Positions 53,179-62,752 are shown, numbered from the stretch's first letter. The stretch: 64,000 nucleotides of DNA from JAIOPA01 sp036522895 (GCA_036522895.1 DATDEX010000286.1:5287-69286), one strand, 5' to 3'. The notes: generated by a model from the letters alone, not told the origin. Numbers and translations are program-made.

Positions 53179-54412
53179 TCAACGCGTGGACCCAGCGGTC
53201 AGTTGCTTCCGCAGGATCCAGACGCGGCCGTCGGACTCGGCGTAGCTGAACCCCATGTCGATCATGATGCTCCCCAGCATGGTCAGCTCGTTCACGCTGA
53301 GCGACACGAAGCGCTCGGGGATCGGCAGGTACGGCGGGTTGGGCCCCAGGGTGCGCCGGGCGCCGGTGTTCTGATCGGTGAATGAAGTTTTCGGCGTCCC
53401 GCCCCACAGCCCCACGTCCGCGAACGCCGTGTCGAGCTTGCTCTCGCTCATGCACCAGTTGAACGGCGCCACGTCCTGGCTCGTGGCCGGCCCGGTCCAG
53501 ATCCTGGCGCGGATGCGCCAGCACGCGTCGACGTACTCGAGCGCCGGATCACCGTAGTCCATCTGCATTCGGTGGGCCGGCTCCTCCTCGATGATCAGCA
53601 CGACACGCGGCCACATGTTGTTGGCCAGGTTGTAGGGCCAAGCGTCGAACATAAGATTGAGCTCCGTGTCGCGCACGTTGCGGTAGTACGTCCTGGGCAG
53701 GGCTTCGCGGCCGTAGTGGAACTTCCCCGCGCCGCCCGCGCTGCCCGCGGCGCCAGCGTCGTTCGGCTTCTGCACGAGAACGGCGGCTACCTGGAGGAGC
53801 CGCCCGAGCAGGCCTTTCCGCGGCTCCGTGGTGCTGTCCGGAGTCACTGGGGCGGTCGGGCACGATCGACACTTGGTCGAGTTGTACTCCAGCGGAACCC
53901 CCTGTGACGGCAGCAGCGGTTTGCCTGGCCCATTCGCAGAGGCGACCGTGACGGCGCTGGCGGTGGGACCGGTGCGGGATTCGAACGAGATCTCGTACCC
54001 ACGGAGCACGGGGCGGCGGCCGTCGAGCACGATCTGCCCGCGCACGTACGCGTGGTCGCACGCCGGGTGGTTGCACTGGTTGTGTCGCATCCAGTCGAGG
54101 TAGTAGTCACTCAATTGATCGAACAGCAGTGTGGCGAGCTCGTTATTGTCGGCGTCGCGCAGCCAGCCCGGGTAGCAGCAACGCATTCACCGTGCCGTAG
54201 GTCTCGATGAAGCGGCCGACCATCGTGGAAGCGGAGTCTTGAAACTGCGCCGCCGGGAGCGAGGTCCACACCGTTCCCGGCGGCGCCACGGCGATGGTGT
54301 CCGTCTTGTTGGACGTCGGAGTGCCGGCGCTGGGGCGCGGGCTGACTTGCCCGTATGCTGCTGACGCGATCAGGAAAACCACCATTGCAAAAGGAGCGAT
54401 ACGGCTCGTCAT
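53179..54412 (-). pseudogene. Secreted protein of unknown family, frameshifted near 54160
   Basis: The first 89 residues start at ATG 54412 with a signal peptide ('MVVFLIASAAYG') and stop at 54143. Overlapping them by 44 bp, another frame runs from ATG 54186 to 53179 (335 residues). Read across the overlap, the first frame's 'TYGTVNALLLPGLA' joins naturally to the second frame's 'RDADNNELATLLFDQL', giving one secreted protein of about 410 residues, so a single-base indel near 54155-54165 is likely. Reinitiation is also possible because TGA directly precedes ATG 54186. Contents: 'NQCNHPACDH' and 'KCRSCP' cysteine pairs, a glycine/alanine linker and 'WPRVVLIIEEEPAHRMQMD'; no family recognised. 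It follows the FG-GAP gene with a 4-bp overlap. Confidence 0.5.
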
Positions 54413-55890
54413 CGCAGCACGATCGTCGTGCGGCCCGTAACGACGCCATCGGTTCGCATGCGCGCATAATAGACACCGCGCGGCGCCCGCGCTCCGCGCT
54501 CGTCGCGGCCGTCCCAGACCAGCGGGTGGATGCCGGCCGCCAGCGACGCACTCGTCAGCAGGCGGCGCACGAGACCGCCCTGCAAGCCGTGGATCGCCAC
54601 GTCCACGCGGGCGGCGCGCGAAAGCTCCGCGGCGAGGCTCACCGCGCCGTGCGCGGGATTGGGGCCGGCGAGCATGAGAGCGAAGCGCGTGGGCAGGCCA
54701 GCGGGCGGGACCGAGGTCGTGGGCGAGGTATTCAACAGCACCGACACGGTGCCGGTGATGGCGCTCGCCACCGCCAAGTCCCGCTTGCCGTCGTGGTTCA
54801 GGTCCCCGACCGCCACGCAAGCGGGTCCAGGCGCGGATGGGTAGTCCGTCTTCGTCTGGAATGTCCCGTCGCCGTTCCCCAGCAGCACCGACACATAGGC
54901 GGTTGGCTGAGTGGCGTTCGCCGTGACCAGATCCAACCTACCGTCGCCGTTGAGATCCCCGATCGCCACGCAAGATGGAGCGGTGAATGTTCCGTAGGGG
55001 ACATTCGCCGCAAACGTCCCGTCGGGGAGTCCCAGCAGTACCGACACCGTGGCGGACCCGATGTTCGCCACCGCGAGGTCGGGATTGCCGTCGCCGTCGA
55101 AGTACCCAATCGCGACCGATCTGGGGTTGTGCCCGGTCGCGTAGTCCGCCTTCGTCGGAAAAATCCCGCCGCCGCTCCCCAGCAGCACCGACACCGTGTT
55201 GGACCCGTTGTTTGCCACCGCAAGGTCGGGAATAACGTCGCTGTTGAAATATCCAATCGCGACGGAATAAGGACCGATTCCAGCCGTATAGGGGGTCGCG
55301 GACCCGAAGATCCCATGCCCGTTGTTGAACAGCGTGTAGATCTTGCCTGTCGTGCTGCTCGCCACCGCGAGGTCGGGATGGCCGTCGCCGTTGAGATCCC
55401 CGATCGCAACCAATGTTGCCGCCCCCCCGGTGTTGTAGTCCGCCCTTGTCCCGAACGTCCGGTTGCCGTTCCCCAACCACACCGAGACCCCAAAAAGGAT
55501 GGCGTTGCCGTTCGTCACCACGATGTCGAGGTTGCCGTCGCCATTGACGTCCCCGATCGCCACGGAGGAGATGCCGGACACCCTCGCCGTAGTGTCCTTC
55601 CTCGCCGGGAACCCCCCGATGCCGTCACCGTACAGCACCGTCAGTCCGTTGGCGCCGCCCGCCACCAGGTCGGGGTTGCCATCGTTGTCGAGGTCCCCGA
55701 TCGCCACGGACGAAAGAAGTCCCAACGTCCCATAGTCCATGTAGGGCATGAATATGGAGTCCGCGTTGGCCCTCCCGAACGATGTAGCGAGGCAGATGAG
55801 GAGGAGCAGGCCCAGACCGGTGCTCGTGCGCGGGGATGGGAGGTTGCCTGGGAGAGGGCCGCGACGGGAGTGAGCAGGGAGGCAAGTCAT
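54409..55890 (-). CDS. FG-GAP/VCBS repeat secreted protein with sorting domain
   Basis: A 493-residue protein from ATG 55890 (55917 is also in frame). A signal peptide with a long basic start runs to 'LICLATSFGRANA'. At least seven FG-GAP blades follow, each with 'VAIGDLNGDGHPDLAVA' (the D-x-[DN]-x-D-G-x-x-D calcium loop) and 'VLLG.GDGTF', as in integrin-alpha propellers. The C-terminal 85 residues hold 'GPNPAHGAV', 'IHGLQGGLV' in place of the usual D.GR strand, 'GVYYARMRTDG' and the tail TIVLR. Probably a calcium-bound surface propeller. Its stop overlaps the ATG of the frameshifted gene as ATGA, so both belong to one operon. Confidence 0.85.
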   Translation of the reverse strand: MTCLPAHSRRGPLPGNLPSPRTSTGLGLLLLICLATSFGRANADSIFMPYMDYGTLGLLSSVAIGDLDNDGNPDLVAGGANGLTVLYGDGIGGFPARKDTTARVSGISSVAIGDVNGDGNLDIVVTNGNAILFGVSVWLGNGNRTFGTRADYNTGGAATLVAIGDLNGDGHPDLAVASSTTGKIYTLFNNGHGIFGSATPYTAGIGPYSVAIGYFNSDVIPDLAVANNGSNTVSVLLGSGGGIFPTKADYATGHNPRSVAIGYFDGDGNPDLAVANIGSATVSVLLGLPDGTFAANVPYGTFTAPSCVAIGDLNGDGRLDLVTANATQPTAYVSVLLGNGDGTFQTKTDYPSAPGPACVAVGDLNHDGKRDLAVASAITGTVSVLLNTSPTTSVPPAGLPTRFALMLAGPNPAHGAVSLAAELSRAARVDVAIHGLQGGLVRRLLTSASLAAGIHPLVWDGRDERGARAPRGVYYARMRTDGVVTGRTTIVLR

Positions 55891-55917
55891 GATGGCCCGG
55901 AAGCCGCTGGGTGCCAT

Positions 55918-56393
55918 CTCTCAACCCCGGACGGGCGGCGTGAGCCCGGGTGAAGGGAAGGTCGGTCCTGGCACGGGGGGCGGCCCGGGTGACGACAGGG
56001 AGCGCATGGCGACAAGCCTTGCGTCCGAATCCTGTGACGAAGCGAACGGGGTGTCAATGGTGAATCGAGCATTCAACCTCAGTGGGCTTGGAGCAGCGGG
56101 GCGGTGGCGGGGCGAGCGGCGGCGAAGTGAGCGAGTTCGGAGTGCTGGCTCCCTCGTTCAATCCGGGCCCGAGAGGATCGGTTCCCACGATCCAGAAGGC
56201 CCCATCGGATCCGATTGGGCATCCGGAACCTCGGTAGGAGAGATTGGAGGCGGGTGGCCTTCGTGGCAACCATCGGTATTGGTCTGGTTCATGCGAAACG
56301 AGACACGATCCGCCGGCGGGTGGGGTCCCCACGTATGCTACACTCCTGACCGCCTTTTCTTGCGCCGCCAGCACCCGTGGAGAAGCCGCCAAC
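55918..56393. other. 476-bp intergenic region between FG-GAP gene and sigma factor
   Basis: The gap separates divergently transcribed genes. TACACT at 56339-56344 and an overlapping TATGCT at 56334 lie 50 bp before the sigma-factor start and could be a -10 box, but no -35 match is seen. No RNA gene or convincing small frame was found. Confidence 0.3.
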
Positions 56394-56972
56394 ATGGTCG
56401 CCTACCGCTCCGATCCGCCGTCGCCACTCGGGGGCCATACGGGTGCGCCTGCCGGTGATCGCCGCCATCTGGACGAGGTCTTCAGCGTCGCGTACGAAGA
56501 GTTGCGGCGGCTGGCGGCGAGCGTTCGCCGACGGGAAAGGAGCGTCACGCTCAATCCCACGGCGTTGGTGAACGAGGCCTGGATCAAGCTCGCGAGCAAC
56601 CCGAAACTGGCGCAAACCTCGCAGCCACACTTCAAGCGCATCGCCGCGCGCGCCATGCGGCAGGTGCTGGTCGAAGCGGCTCGGCGGCGCTCGGCACGCA
56701 AACGCGGCGGTCCCGAAGCCGTCTTCGTGACCTTCGACGAGTCGGTCCGCGCCGCCGCCGCTTGGGCCGACGACGTCGTCGAGCTCGATGCGGCGCTCGA
56801 GCGGCTGGCCTCGCTCAATCCCCGGCAGGCGCAGCTGGTCGAAAGTCGGTTCTTTGGCGGGCTCGATGTGCCCGAAGCGGCCCGGCTCCTCGGTGTCTCC
56901 GAGGCGACGGCGCAGCGCGACTGGCGCGCAGCGCGCGCCTGGCTCTCCAGCGAGCTGCGTTCATCCGCATGA
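56394..56972 (+). CDS. ECF-type RNA polymerase sigma factor (TIGR02999-like)
   Basis: A 192-residue protein from ATG 56394. Region 2 reads 'HLDEVFSVAYEELRRLAASVRRRE' as short helices, then the hallmark of this subgroup 'TLNPTALVNEAWIKL', and region 4 has 'LNPRQAQLVESRFFGGLDVPEAARLLGVSEATAQRDWRAARAWL' split over the helix-turn-helix (about 140-185). This branch of ECF sigma factors is usually encoded next to a Ser/Thr kinase, as here: the kinase gene begins 16 bp downstream. It directs RNA polymerase to a small set of promoters; phosphorylation by the kinase may release or activate it. No anti-sigma gene is seen. Confidence 0.92.
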   Translation: MVAYRSDPPSPLGGHTGAPAGDRRHLDEVFSVAYEELRRLAASVRRRERSVTLNPTALVNEAWIKLASNPKLAQTSQPHFKRIAARAMRQVLVEAARRRSARKRGGPEAVFVTFDESVRAAAAWADDVVELDAALERLASLNPRQAQLVESRFFGGLDVPEAARLLGVSEATAQRDWRAARAWLSSELRSSA

Positions 56973-56988
56973 AGCTCTGCGGTCGCGC

Positions 56989-59634
56989 GTGAACGCCGAA
57001 CGCTGGGAACGAGTCCAGGCTGTATTCCACGAAGCGCTCGGGCGCCCGCCGGGTGAGCGGCGTGAATTCGTACTCTCGCGCACAGGTGGGGACGCGGATC
57101 TCGCGAACGAAGTGCTGGCGCTCGTGGCCGCGGACGAACGTGAGGACTCGCTGCTCGACCGCGGACTCGATCCCATCGCGGCCGGCATGCTCGCGAGCGA
57201 CTCGCAGCCGCCTCGGCAGATCGGCCGTTACCAGCTGGGCGCGATGCTGGGCGAGGGCGGGATGGGCGTGGTCTATACGGCCACGCGCCCCGATCTCGGG
57301 CAGCGCGTCGCCATCAAGATCCTCCGCGATGCCTGGCTCTCGCCCGCGCGACGCGAACGCTTTGCGGTCGAGCAGGCGATGCTGGCCCGCCTCGAGCACC
57401 CGTCGATCGCGCGCCTGCTCGATGCCGACACGCTGTCCGACGGCACCCCGTGGTTCGCAATGGAGTACGTCGACGGCGAGTCGTTGACGCGCTTCTGCGC
57501 TGTGCAGGGCCTCTCGATCCGCGCGCGCGTCGAGTTGGTCCGCGAAGTGTGCGAGGCGGTGCAGCACGCGCACGAGCACGCGGTGATGCACCGCGATCTC
57601 AAGCCGTCGAACATCCTGATCACGAGAGACGGCCGGCCCAAGCTGCTCGACTTCGGGATCGCCAAGTCGCTCGAGGTGGTGGAGTCGGGAGCCCAGCGGA
57701 CGCGTACGGAGCTGCGGCTCATGACGCCGGCCTACGCAGCCCCCGAGCAATTCCTGGGCGAAGGTCAGGGCGTGCACACTGACGTCTACGCTCTGGGCGC
57801 GATCCTCTACGAGCTGCTCACGGGCAGGGTGCCCATCGACCTGCAGGGACGCACACCGACCGAGCAAGCCACGATGGTGCTCGAGCAGGAGCCGGAGAAG
57901 CCTTCGGCCATCGCGAGGCGGGGCGGCGTGGCGACGCCGGAGCGCGGCGTGTCGTGGTCCGACCTCGACGTGATCTGCCTGACCGCGCTCCAGAAGGATC
58001 CCGCGCGCCGTTACCGCTCGGTCGAATCGCTCGTGCGCGACCTCGATCACTATCTTCGCGGCGAGCCACTCGAAGCGCGGCCGGACACGATCGTCTATCG
58101 CACCGGCAAGTTCGTCCGCCGCCACTGGCGGCCACTCGCAGTAGCGGCCGCCGTGGTGATCGCGGTGGCGGCGCTCGTGACGGCATATACGCTGCGTCTG
58201 CGATCCGCGCGCAACGCAGCTCTCGCCGAGGCGCGTCGCACGCGACAGATCCAGGGCTTCATGAACGACCTGCTCTCGGGAAGCGACCCTGACGCCGGAC
58301 CGTCGGACACGTTGCGCGTGGTCGACCTGCTCGAGCGCGGCGCCGCCAAGGCGAGCGAGTTCGCGGCGGAGCCGGCGATCCAGGGCGAGCTGTACCAGAC
58401 GATCGGCACGATGTTTGGGCTGCTCGGGCGCACTGCGGAGTCGGACTCGATGCTGAGCGCGGCGCTGCGCGTGCGGCAGTCGAGGCTCGGCCGTGAGCAC
58501 CCCGACGTGGCGCGCAGCCTCGTGAGTCTCGGGGAGCTGCGCCTGGGACAGCTGCGGCCGGACGAAGCCGAACGGCTGGTCCGCGAGGGGCTCGAGCTCA
58601 CCCGGCGGCGCGCGGCCGAAGACCCGGAGGCGTTCGCGAGCGCTACGACCTCGCTGGGCAAGGTGCTCGCGGGGCGCGAAAGCTACGAGCGCGCGATTCC
58701 GGTGATCGAACAGGCGGTGCGCCTCGATTCGGTGGCGAATCTCTCCGAGCGGGAGCGCTCGAGAACGTTAGGCGAGTTGGCGGACGCCCACTATCACGCC
58801 GGCCACCTCGCGGTTGCGGATTCGCTGTCCCGCCTGGCACTCGCGATGGACCGGCGCGTCAACGGCGACCGGCATCCGTCCGTGGCCAGCGATCTCATGG
58901 ACCTGGGGGTTTTCGAGCGCGATTTCGGTCGCCTGCCCGGTGCCGAGCGTCACTTCCGTGAGGCCTACGAGATCTACCGCGGCTGGTGGGGCGAGGATCA
59001 CTTCGAAACCGCTTCGGCGCTCTCATCGCTGGGCGGGGTGCTCGTGGAGGAGAACAAGCTCGACGAGGCGCATGTCGTGCTCGACCGCGCACTCACCATC
59101 CGCGAGCGCTTCTACGGACCCGACCACCCCAAGGTGGCGCTGACGCTCAACGACGTGGCCTACCTCGCCGAACACCAGCAGCGCTGGGCCGATGCCGAGG
59201 CCGCGTACCACCGGCAGATCGCAATCTACCGCAAGGCGTACCACGATCATCACTCGTGGATCGGCGTGGCCTGGGCGAACCTCGGCACGATGGAGTACCA
59301 CCGGAACCGCTTCGAGGTGGCCGAACGCTGCCTGCGTGAAGCGCTCAAGAGCTACGCCGGCACGCTGCCCGCGGGTCACGTCGAGGTCGCGATCGCCCAC
59401 TTCAAGCTCGGTCGTATCCTGCTGAGGATTAAACAGACGACCGCTGCTGAGCGCGAGAGCCGAACCGCCTGCGACATGCTGATGAAGGCCGATCCGCAGG
59501 GGGACTGGCTGACCTCGGCCCGGGCCGACCTGGCAGCCGAATACCAGGCGTTGGGGCGGCCGGCGGAAGCTGCGAAGTACCGGGCACTTGCGACGGATTC
59601 GCTGGCCAAGCCGGCGTCAGTGGCGACCCGATGA
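56989..59634 (+). CDS. Transmembrane Ser/Thr kinase with TPR C-terminus
   Basis: An 881-residue protein with a GTG start at 56989, 16 bp after the sigma factor gene. An N-terminal helical segment (1-75) precedes the kinase domain (about 80-360): glycine loop 'GEGGMGVVY', Lys110, H201-R-D203 in HRDLKPSN, D221-F-G, 'TPAYAAPEQ'. A single membrane helix follows at about 379-401 ('PLAVAAAVVIAVAALVTAYTL'). The periplasmic C-terminus (410-870) is built of tetratricopeptide repeats of the kinesin-light-chain kind ('LGREHPDVARSLVSLGEL', 'YGPDHPKVALTLNDVAYL'), likely a protein-binding sensor. The kinase probably acts on the sigma factor or its partners. Confidence 0.92.
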   Translation: MNAERWERVQAVFHEALGRPPGERREFVLSRTGGDADLANEVLALVAADEREDSLLDRGLDPIAAGMLASDSQPPRQIGRYQLGAMLGEGGMGVVYTATRPDLGQRVAIKILRDAWLSPARRERFAVEQAMLARLEHPSIARLLDADTLSDGTPWFAMEYVDGESLTRFCAVQGLSIRARVELVREVCEAVQHAHEHAVMHRDLKPSNILITRDGRPKLLDFGIAKSLEVVESGAQRTRTELRLMTPAYAAPEQFLGEGQGVHTDVYALGAILYELLTGRVPIDLQGRTPTEQATMVLEQEPEKPSAIARRGGVATPERGVSWSDLDVICLTALQKDPARRYRSVESLVRDLDHYLRGEPLEARPDTIVYRTGKFVRRHWRPLAVAAAVVIAVAALVTAYTLRLRSARNAALAEARRTRQIQGFMNDLLSGSDPDAGPSDTLRVVDLLERGAAKASEFAAEPAIQGELYQTIGTMFGLLGRTAESDSMLSAALRVRQSRLGREHPDVARSLVSLGELRLGQLRPDEAERLVREGLELTRRRAAEDPEAFASATTSLGKVLAGRESYERAIPVIEQAVRLDSVANLSERERSRTLGELADAHYHAGHLAVADSLSRLALAMDRRVNGDRHPSVASDLMDLGVFERDFGRLPGAERHFREAYEIYRGWWGEDHFETASALSSLGGVLVEENKLDEAHVVLDRALTIRERFYGPDHPKVALTLNDVAYLAEHQQRWADAEAAYHRQIAIYRKAYHDHHSWIGVAWANLGTMEYHRNRFEVAERCLREALKSYAGTLPAGHVEVAIAHFKLGRILLRIKQTTAAERESRTACDMLMKADPQGDWLTSARADLAAEYQALGRPAEAAKYRALATDSLAKPASVATR

Positions 59635-59786
59635 CGGGTTTTCGAACGATCCTGCGCATTGGAGGGTGAGGGCGAAAACGCCCCGGCAACCGGAGTCTCG
59701 AGCATCGTAGAATCCCACGCTCTTCCAGTTTGCTGACAGTGAGCCTTGGAACAGCGCGGACCAACCACCCCAGAGGAGGCATAGCC

Positions 59787-60935
59787 ATGAACCGTCCAGG
59801 CCGCCTGGCGGCGATGATCGCCCTGATCGTGCTGACGTTGTCCCCACCTCGCGTCCGTGCGGACGAAGACGCGTGGAAGCCGTTCCTGACCGACAAGAAG
59901 GGCGTCGCCCAGCCGGTCCCGACGCCGATCACCGGCCTGAAGGACAAGGACTGGCTGCAGATCGGTTACACCGACTACTCCGGCTTCAAGCCGCGTCTGG
60001 GGGTGGCACTGTCCGAGGAGAAGACCGGAACCGGCAACCCGTACGCGAGCGAATATGCGCGGATGCTGAGCAACATCTACGGCCGGCAGCAGGGGCAGGT
60101 GACCAATCCGTTCGACCACATCGAGGACATGGTGCGGCAGGCGCTCGGCGCCACCCGCCGCTTCACCATGGTGGAGCGCACCACCGCGACCAGCGACGTG
60201 ACCGGCGAGCAGGACTTCGGCGCCAGCGGTCGGGCCGACAAGCAGACCGCCGCAAAGATGAGCCGGATGAAGGGGGCCGACTACATCGTCAAGGCCACCA
60301 TCATCGAGCTGAATCCCGAGAAGGAGTCGCGCGACATCAAGGCGATCGCGGGCGGTGTCGGCATGAGCACGTTCGGGATTGGCAGCATCGGGCTGTCGGG
60401 CAAGGTGGCGTTTTGCCGGCTGAACGTGCGGCTCGTCAACGCCACGACCGGCGAGATCGCGCAGGACATGACGGTGGACGGCACTGCCGGCGGCTCAGGG
60501 CTGTCGTTCGGCGCCGGGCTGATCAGTGTCGGCACTCGCGGCGCGGCCGGAGGCGGCGCCGCCGTGGACAACAAGAAGTCCGCGGCGATCTCCGACGCGA
60601 TGCAGGCGTGTGCCAACAAGATCGCATACTTCGTCGCCACCAAGTTCGAGGACCTGCCGTGGCAGGGCTCCGTGGCGAACGTGAACGGCGAGAAAGTGAT
60701 CATCAACGCCGGCGCCAACGCCGGCCTGAAGATGGGCCAGATTCTCACGCTGCTCTCGAAGGGCGAGCCGGTGATGGATCCCGACGACTCCACCAACGTT
60801 CTGGGCTACGACACCAGGGAGCTGGGCAACGTGCGGATCGTCGACGTGCAGGACCGGTTCGCCACGTGCGAGATGGTGGACAAGACGACCGGCGCCAAGC
60901 GCGGCGACATCGTGCGGATAGAGAAGAAGAAGTAG
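59787..60935 (+). CDS. CsgG/HfaB-like secreted assembly protein
   Basis: A 382-residue protein from ATG 59787, with GAGGAGG about 7 bp upstream and a signal peptide ('LAAMIALIVLTLSPPRVRA'). The central part has the CsgG-family pattern: 'DHIEDMVRQALGATRRFTMVERT', 'KQTAAKMSRMKGADYIVKATIIEL' and 'RLNVRLVNATTGEIAQDMTVDG'. CsgG forms an outer-membrane pore for curli; related proteins in other phyla have assembly or stress roles. There is no lipobox Cys, unlike E. coli CsgG, so it may be soluble in the periplasm. A C-terminal 90-residue extension with 'GANAGLKMGQILTLLSKGE' resembles a FlgT-C-type domain. It follows the sigma-kinase pair on the same strand with a 152-bp gap. Confidence 0.75.
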   Translation: MNRPGRLAAMIALIVLTLSPPRVRADEDAWKPFLTDKKGVAQPVPTPITGLKDKDWLQIGYTDYSGFKPRLGVALSEEKTGTGNPYASEYARMLSNIYGRQQGQVTNPFDHIEDMVRQALGATRRFTMVERTTATSDVTGEQDFGASGRADKQTAAKMSRMKGADYIVKATIIELNPEKESRDIKAIAGGVGMSTFGIGSIGLSGKVAFCRLNVRLVNATTGEIAQDMTVDGTAGGSGLSFGAGLISVGTRGAAGGGAAVDNKKSAAISDAMQACANKIAYFVATKFEDLPWQGSVANVNGEKVIINAGANAGLKMGQILTLLSKGEPVMDPDDSTNVLGYDTRELGNVRIVDVQDRFATCEMVDKTTGAKRGDIVRIEKKK

Positions 60936-61042
60936 AGCAGTGCGCCAGGGGCCGGGCGAACGAAGCCCGGCTCCGGTTCGACGCCTGCTGCGTCGGTTGA
61001 ATCAGCGCGCCGGGTGCGCCGCGATCAGAAAGAAGGCTCGTC

Positions 61043-62578
61043 GTGTCCCGAATGCCGCTGGCTGCCGCCACATCACTCTTACTGTTCTCACTCGCGGCGC
61101 CCTCTGCCCACGCGACTTTCCTTCAGCAGGGCGCGAAGTTGGTCGGCACCGGTGCGGTGGGCAATGCGTTTCAGGGATACTCCGTCTCGCTGTCCGCGGA
61201 CGGGAACACCGCGATCGTGGGTGGGGCCAGCGACAAGATTGGCGCGGGAGCCACGTGGGTGTACACGCGCAGCGCCGGCGTCTGGAGCCAGCAGGGCGCA
61301 AAGCTGTTCGGCACGGGCGCGGTGGGCACTGCGGAGCAGGGAGTGTCCGTCTCGCTGTCCGCGGATGGGAACACTGCCGTGGTGGGCGGGTACGGTGACA
61401 ACAGCAGCCGCGGAGCCGCGTGGATTTTCACCCGCAGCGCCGGCGTGTGGAGCCAGCAGGGCACGAAGCTGGTCGGCACGGGCGCGGTGGGATTTGCGCA
61501 ACAAGGCGACGCCGTCGCGCTGTCCGCGGACGGGAACACCGCTGTCGTGGGTGGGAATTTCGACAACCATGGCGTTGGAGCCGTGTGGGTGTACACGCGC
61601 AGCGGCAGCGTCTGGAGTCAGCAGGGCACGAAGCTGGTCGGCGCGGATGCGGTGGGCATCGCGAACCAGGGATGTTCCGTCTCACTCTCCGCGGATGGGA
61701 ACACTGCGGTCGTGGGTGGGAATGTCGACAACGCGAACGCGGGAGCGGCGTGGGTGTTCACCCGCACCGCCGGCGTGTGGAGCCAACAGGGCGCGAAGCT
61801 GGTTGGCACGGGCGCGGTGGGCGCTGCAGAGCAGGGACTGTCCGTCTCGCTGTCCGCGGATGGGAACACGGCTGTCGTTGGTGGGAGCCGCGACGACTCT
61901 GGCGAGGGAGCCGCCTGGGTGTACAACCGCACGGGTAGCGTGTGGGGCCAGCAGGGCGCGAAGCTGGTCGGCACGACCGCCGCGTTGAGCACCACGGCCC
62001 AGGGAGGATCCGTGTGGCTGTCCGCGGACGGGAACACCGCTGTCGTGGGTGGGGCCAGCGACAACGCTGGCGCGGGAGCCGCCTGGGTGTTCACGCGGAG
62101 CGCGGGCGTGTGGAGCCAGCAGGGCGCGAAGCTGGTCGGCACGGGCGCAGCGGGCGCTGCGGGCCAAGGACGCTCCGTCTCGCTGTCCGCGGACGGGCTC
62201 ACCGCCTTCGTGTGTGGGATTTTCGACAACTCTGGCGCGGGAGCCGCGTGGGTGTTCATGAGCGATGCCACCACCGGTGTCCCGCTCGAGCCGACGCCGC
62301 GGCCGGGCGTGCTGATGGCGACGCCCAACCCGTTCCTGTGCCAGACGTCCCTTCTGTTGACGCTGCCGGTGGCGGAGGACGTGGAGGTCTCAGTTTGGGA
62401 TGTCAGCGGCCGCCTCGTTTGCCGGATGCCGCGGGCATCGATGGCGGCAGGGCAGCATCCGATTCCATGGTTCGGACAGGATGACAGGGGCCAGCGCGTG
62501 AAAGCCGGTATCTATTTCGTGCATGTTCGCGGGAACTCTGGCCTGGACCTCTGCAAGACGGTCGTTCGGCTACGATAG
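61043..62578 (+). CDS. Seven-repeat integrin-like propeller protein with sorting domain
   Basis: A 511-residue protein from GTG 61043 (AGAAGG upstream; ATG 61052 is in frame) with a signal peptide ('LAAATSLLLFSLAAPSAHA'). Residues 26-405 contain exactly seven repeats of 55-56 residues: 'QQGAKLVGTGAVG', 'SVSLSADGNTAVVGG', 'GAAWVFTRSAGVW'. Seven is the number of blades in a closed FG-GAP/integrin-type propeller. The copies are so alike at DNA level (about 165 bp each) that recombination between them is likely. The C-terminal module has 'ATPNPFLCQT', 'VWDVSGRLV', 'GIYFVHVRGNSG' and the tail TVVRLR. Probably a surface binding protein. Confidence 0.85.
   Translation: MSRMPLAAATSLLLFSLAAPSAHATFLQQGAKLVGTGAVGNAFQGYSVSLSADGNTAIVGGASDKIGAGATWVYTRSAGVWSQQGAKLFGTGAVGTAEQGVSVSLSADGNTAVVGGYGDNSSRGAAWIFTRSAGVWSQQGTKLVGTGAVGFAQQGDAVALSADGNTAVVGGNFDNHGVGAVWVYTRSGSVWSQQGTKLVGADAVGIANQGCSVSLSADGNTAVVGGNVDNANAGAAWVFTRTAGVWSQQGAKLVGTGAVGAAEQGLSVSLSADGNTAVVGGSRDDSGEGAAWVYNRTGSVWGQQGAKLVGTTAALSTTAQGGSVWLSADGNTAVVGGASDNAGAGAAWVFTRSAGVWSQQGAKLVGTGAAGAAGQGRSVSLSADGLTAFVCGIFDNSGAGAAWVFMSDATTGVPLEPTPRPGVLMATPNPFLCQTSLLLTLPVAEDVEVSVWDVSGRLVCRMPRASMAAGQHPIPWFGQDDRGQRVKAGIYFVHVRGNSGLDLCKTVVRLR
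61118..62260 (+). repeat. Seven tandem repeats of about 165 bp inside the propeller gene
   Basis: Units begin at the codons for 'QQGAKLVG' and recur every 165 bp (one unit is 168 bp), with long identical stretches such as the codons for 'LSADGNTAVVGG'. The last copy has decayed most ('LTAFVCG'). Confidence 0.85.
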
Positions 62579-62752
62579 GGGGGTGAGTTCAGGGTGACTT
62601 CGTCATCCCCGACCGAGTGTCCTGCTGTCTTTGTAAGCGGCCTTCCGCGAGTGGCAAGGCGGAAATGCCTGGACAGGAGGGGACAGCAGGGGAGAAGCAC
62701 GGTCGCAAGTGCCTGCTATTCTGCGTGCGTCTCCGCCCGTCCTTGAAGGCGT

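Noticed and set aside
61118..62260. Regularly spaced repeats as a possible CRISPR array
   Set aside because: Units are about 165 bp, keep the reading frame and encode propeller blades; there are no short repeats with unique spacers.
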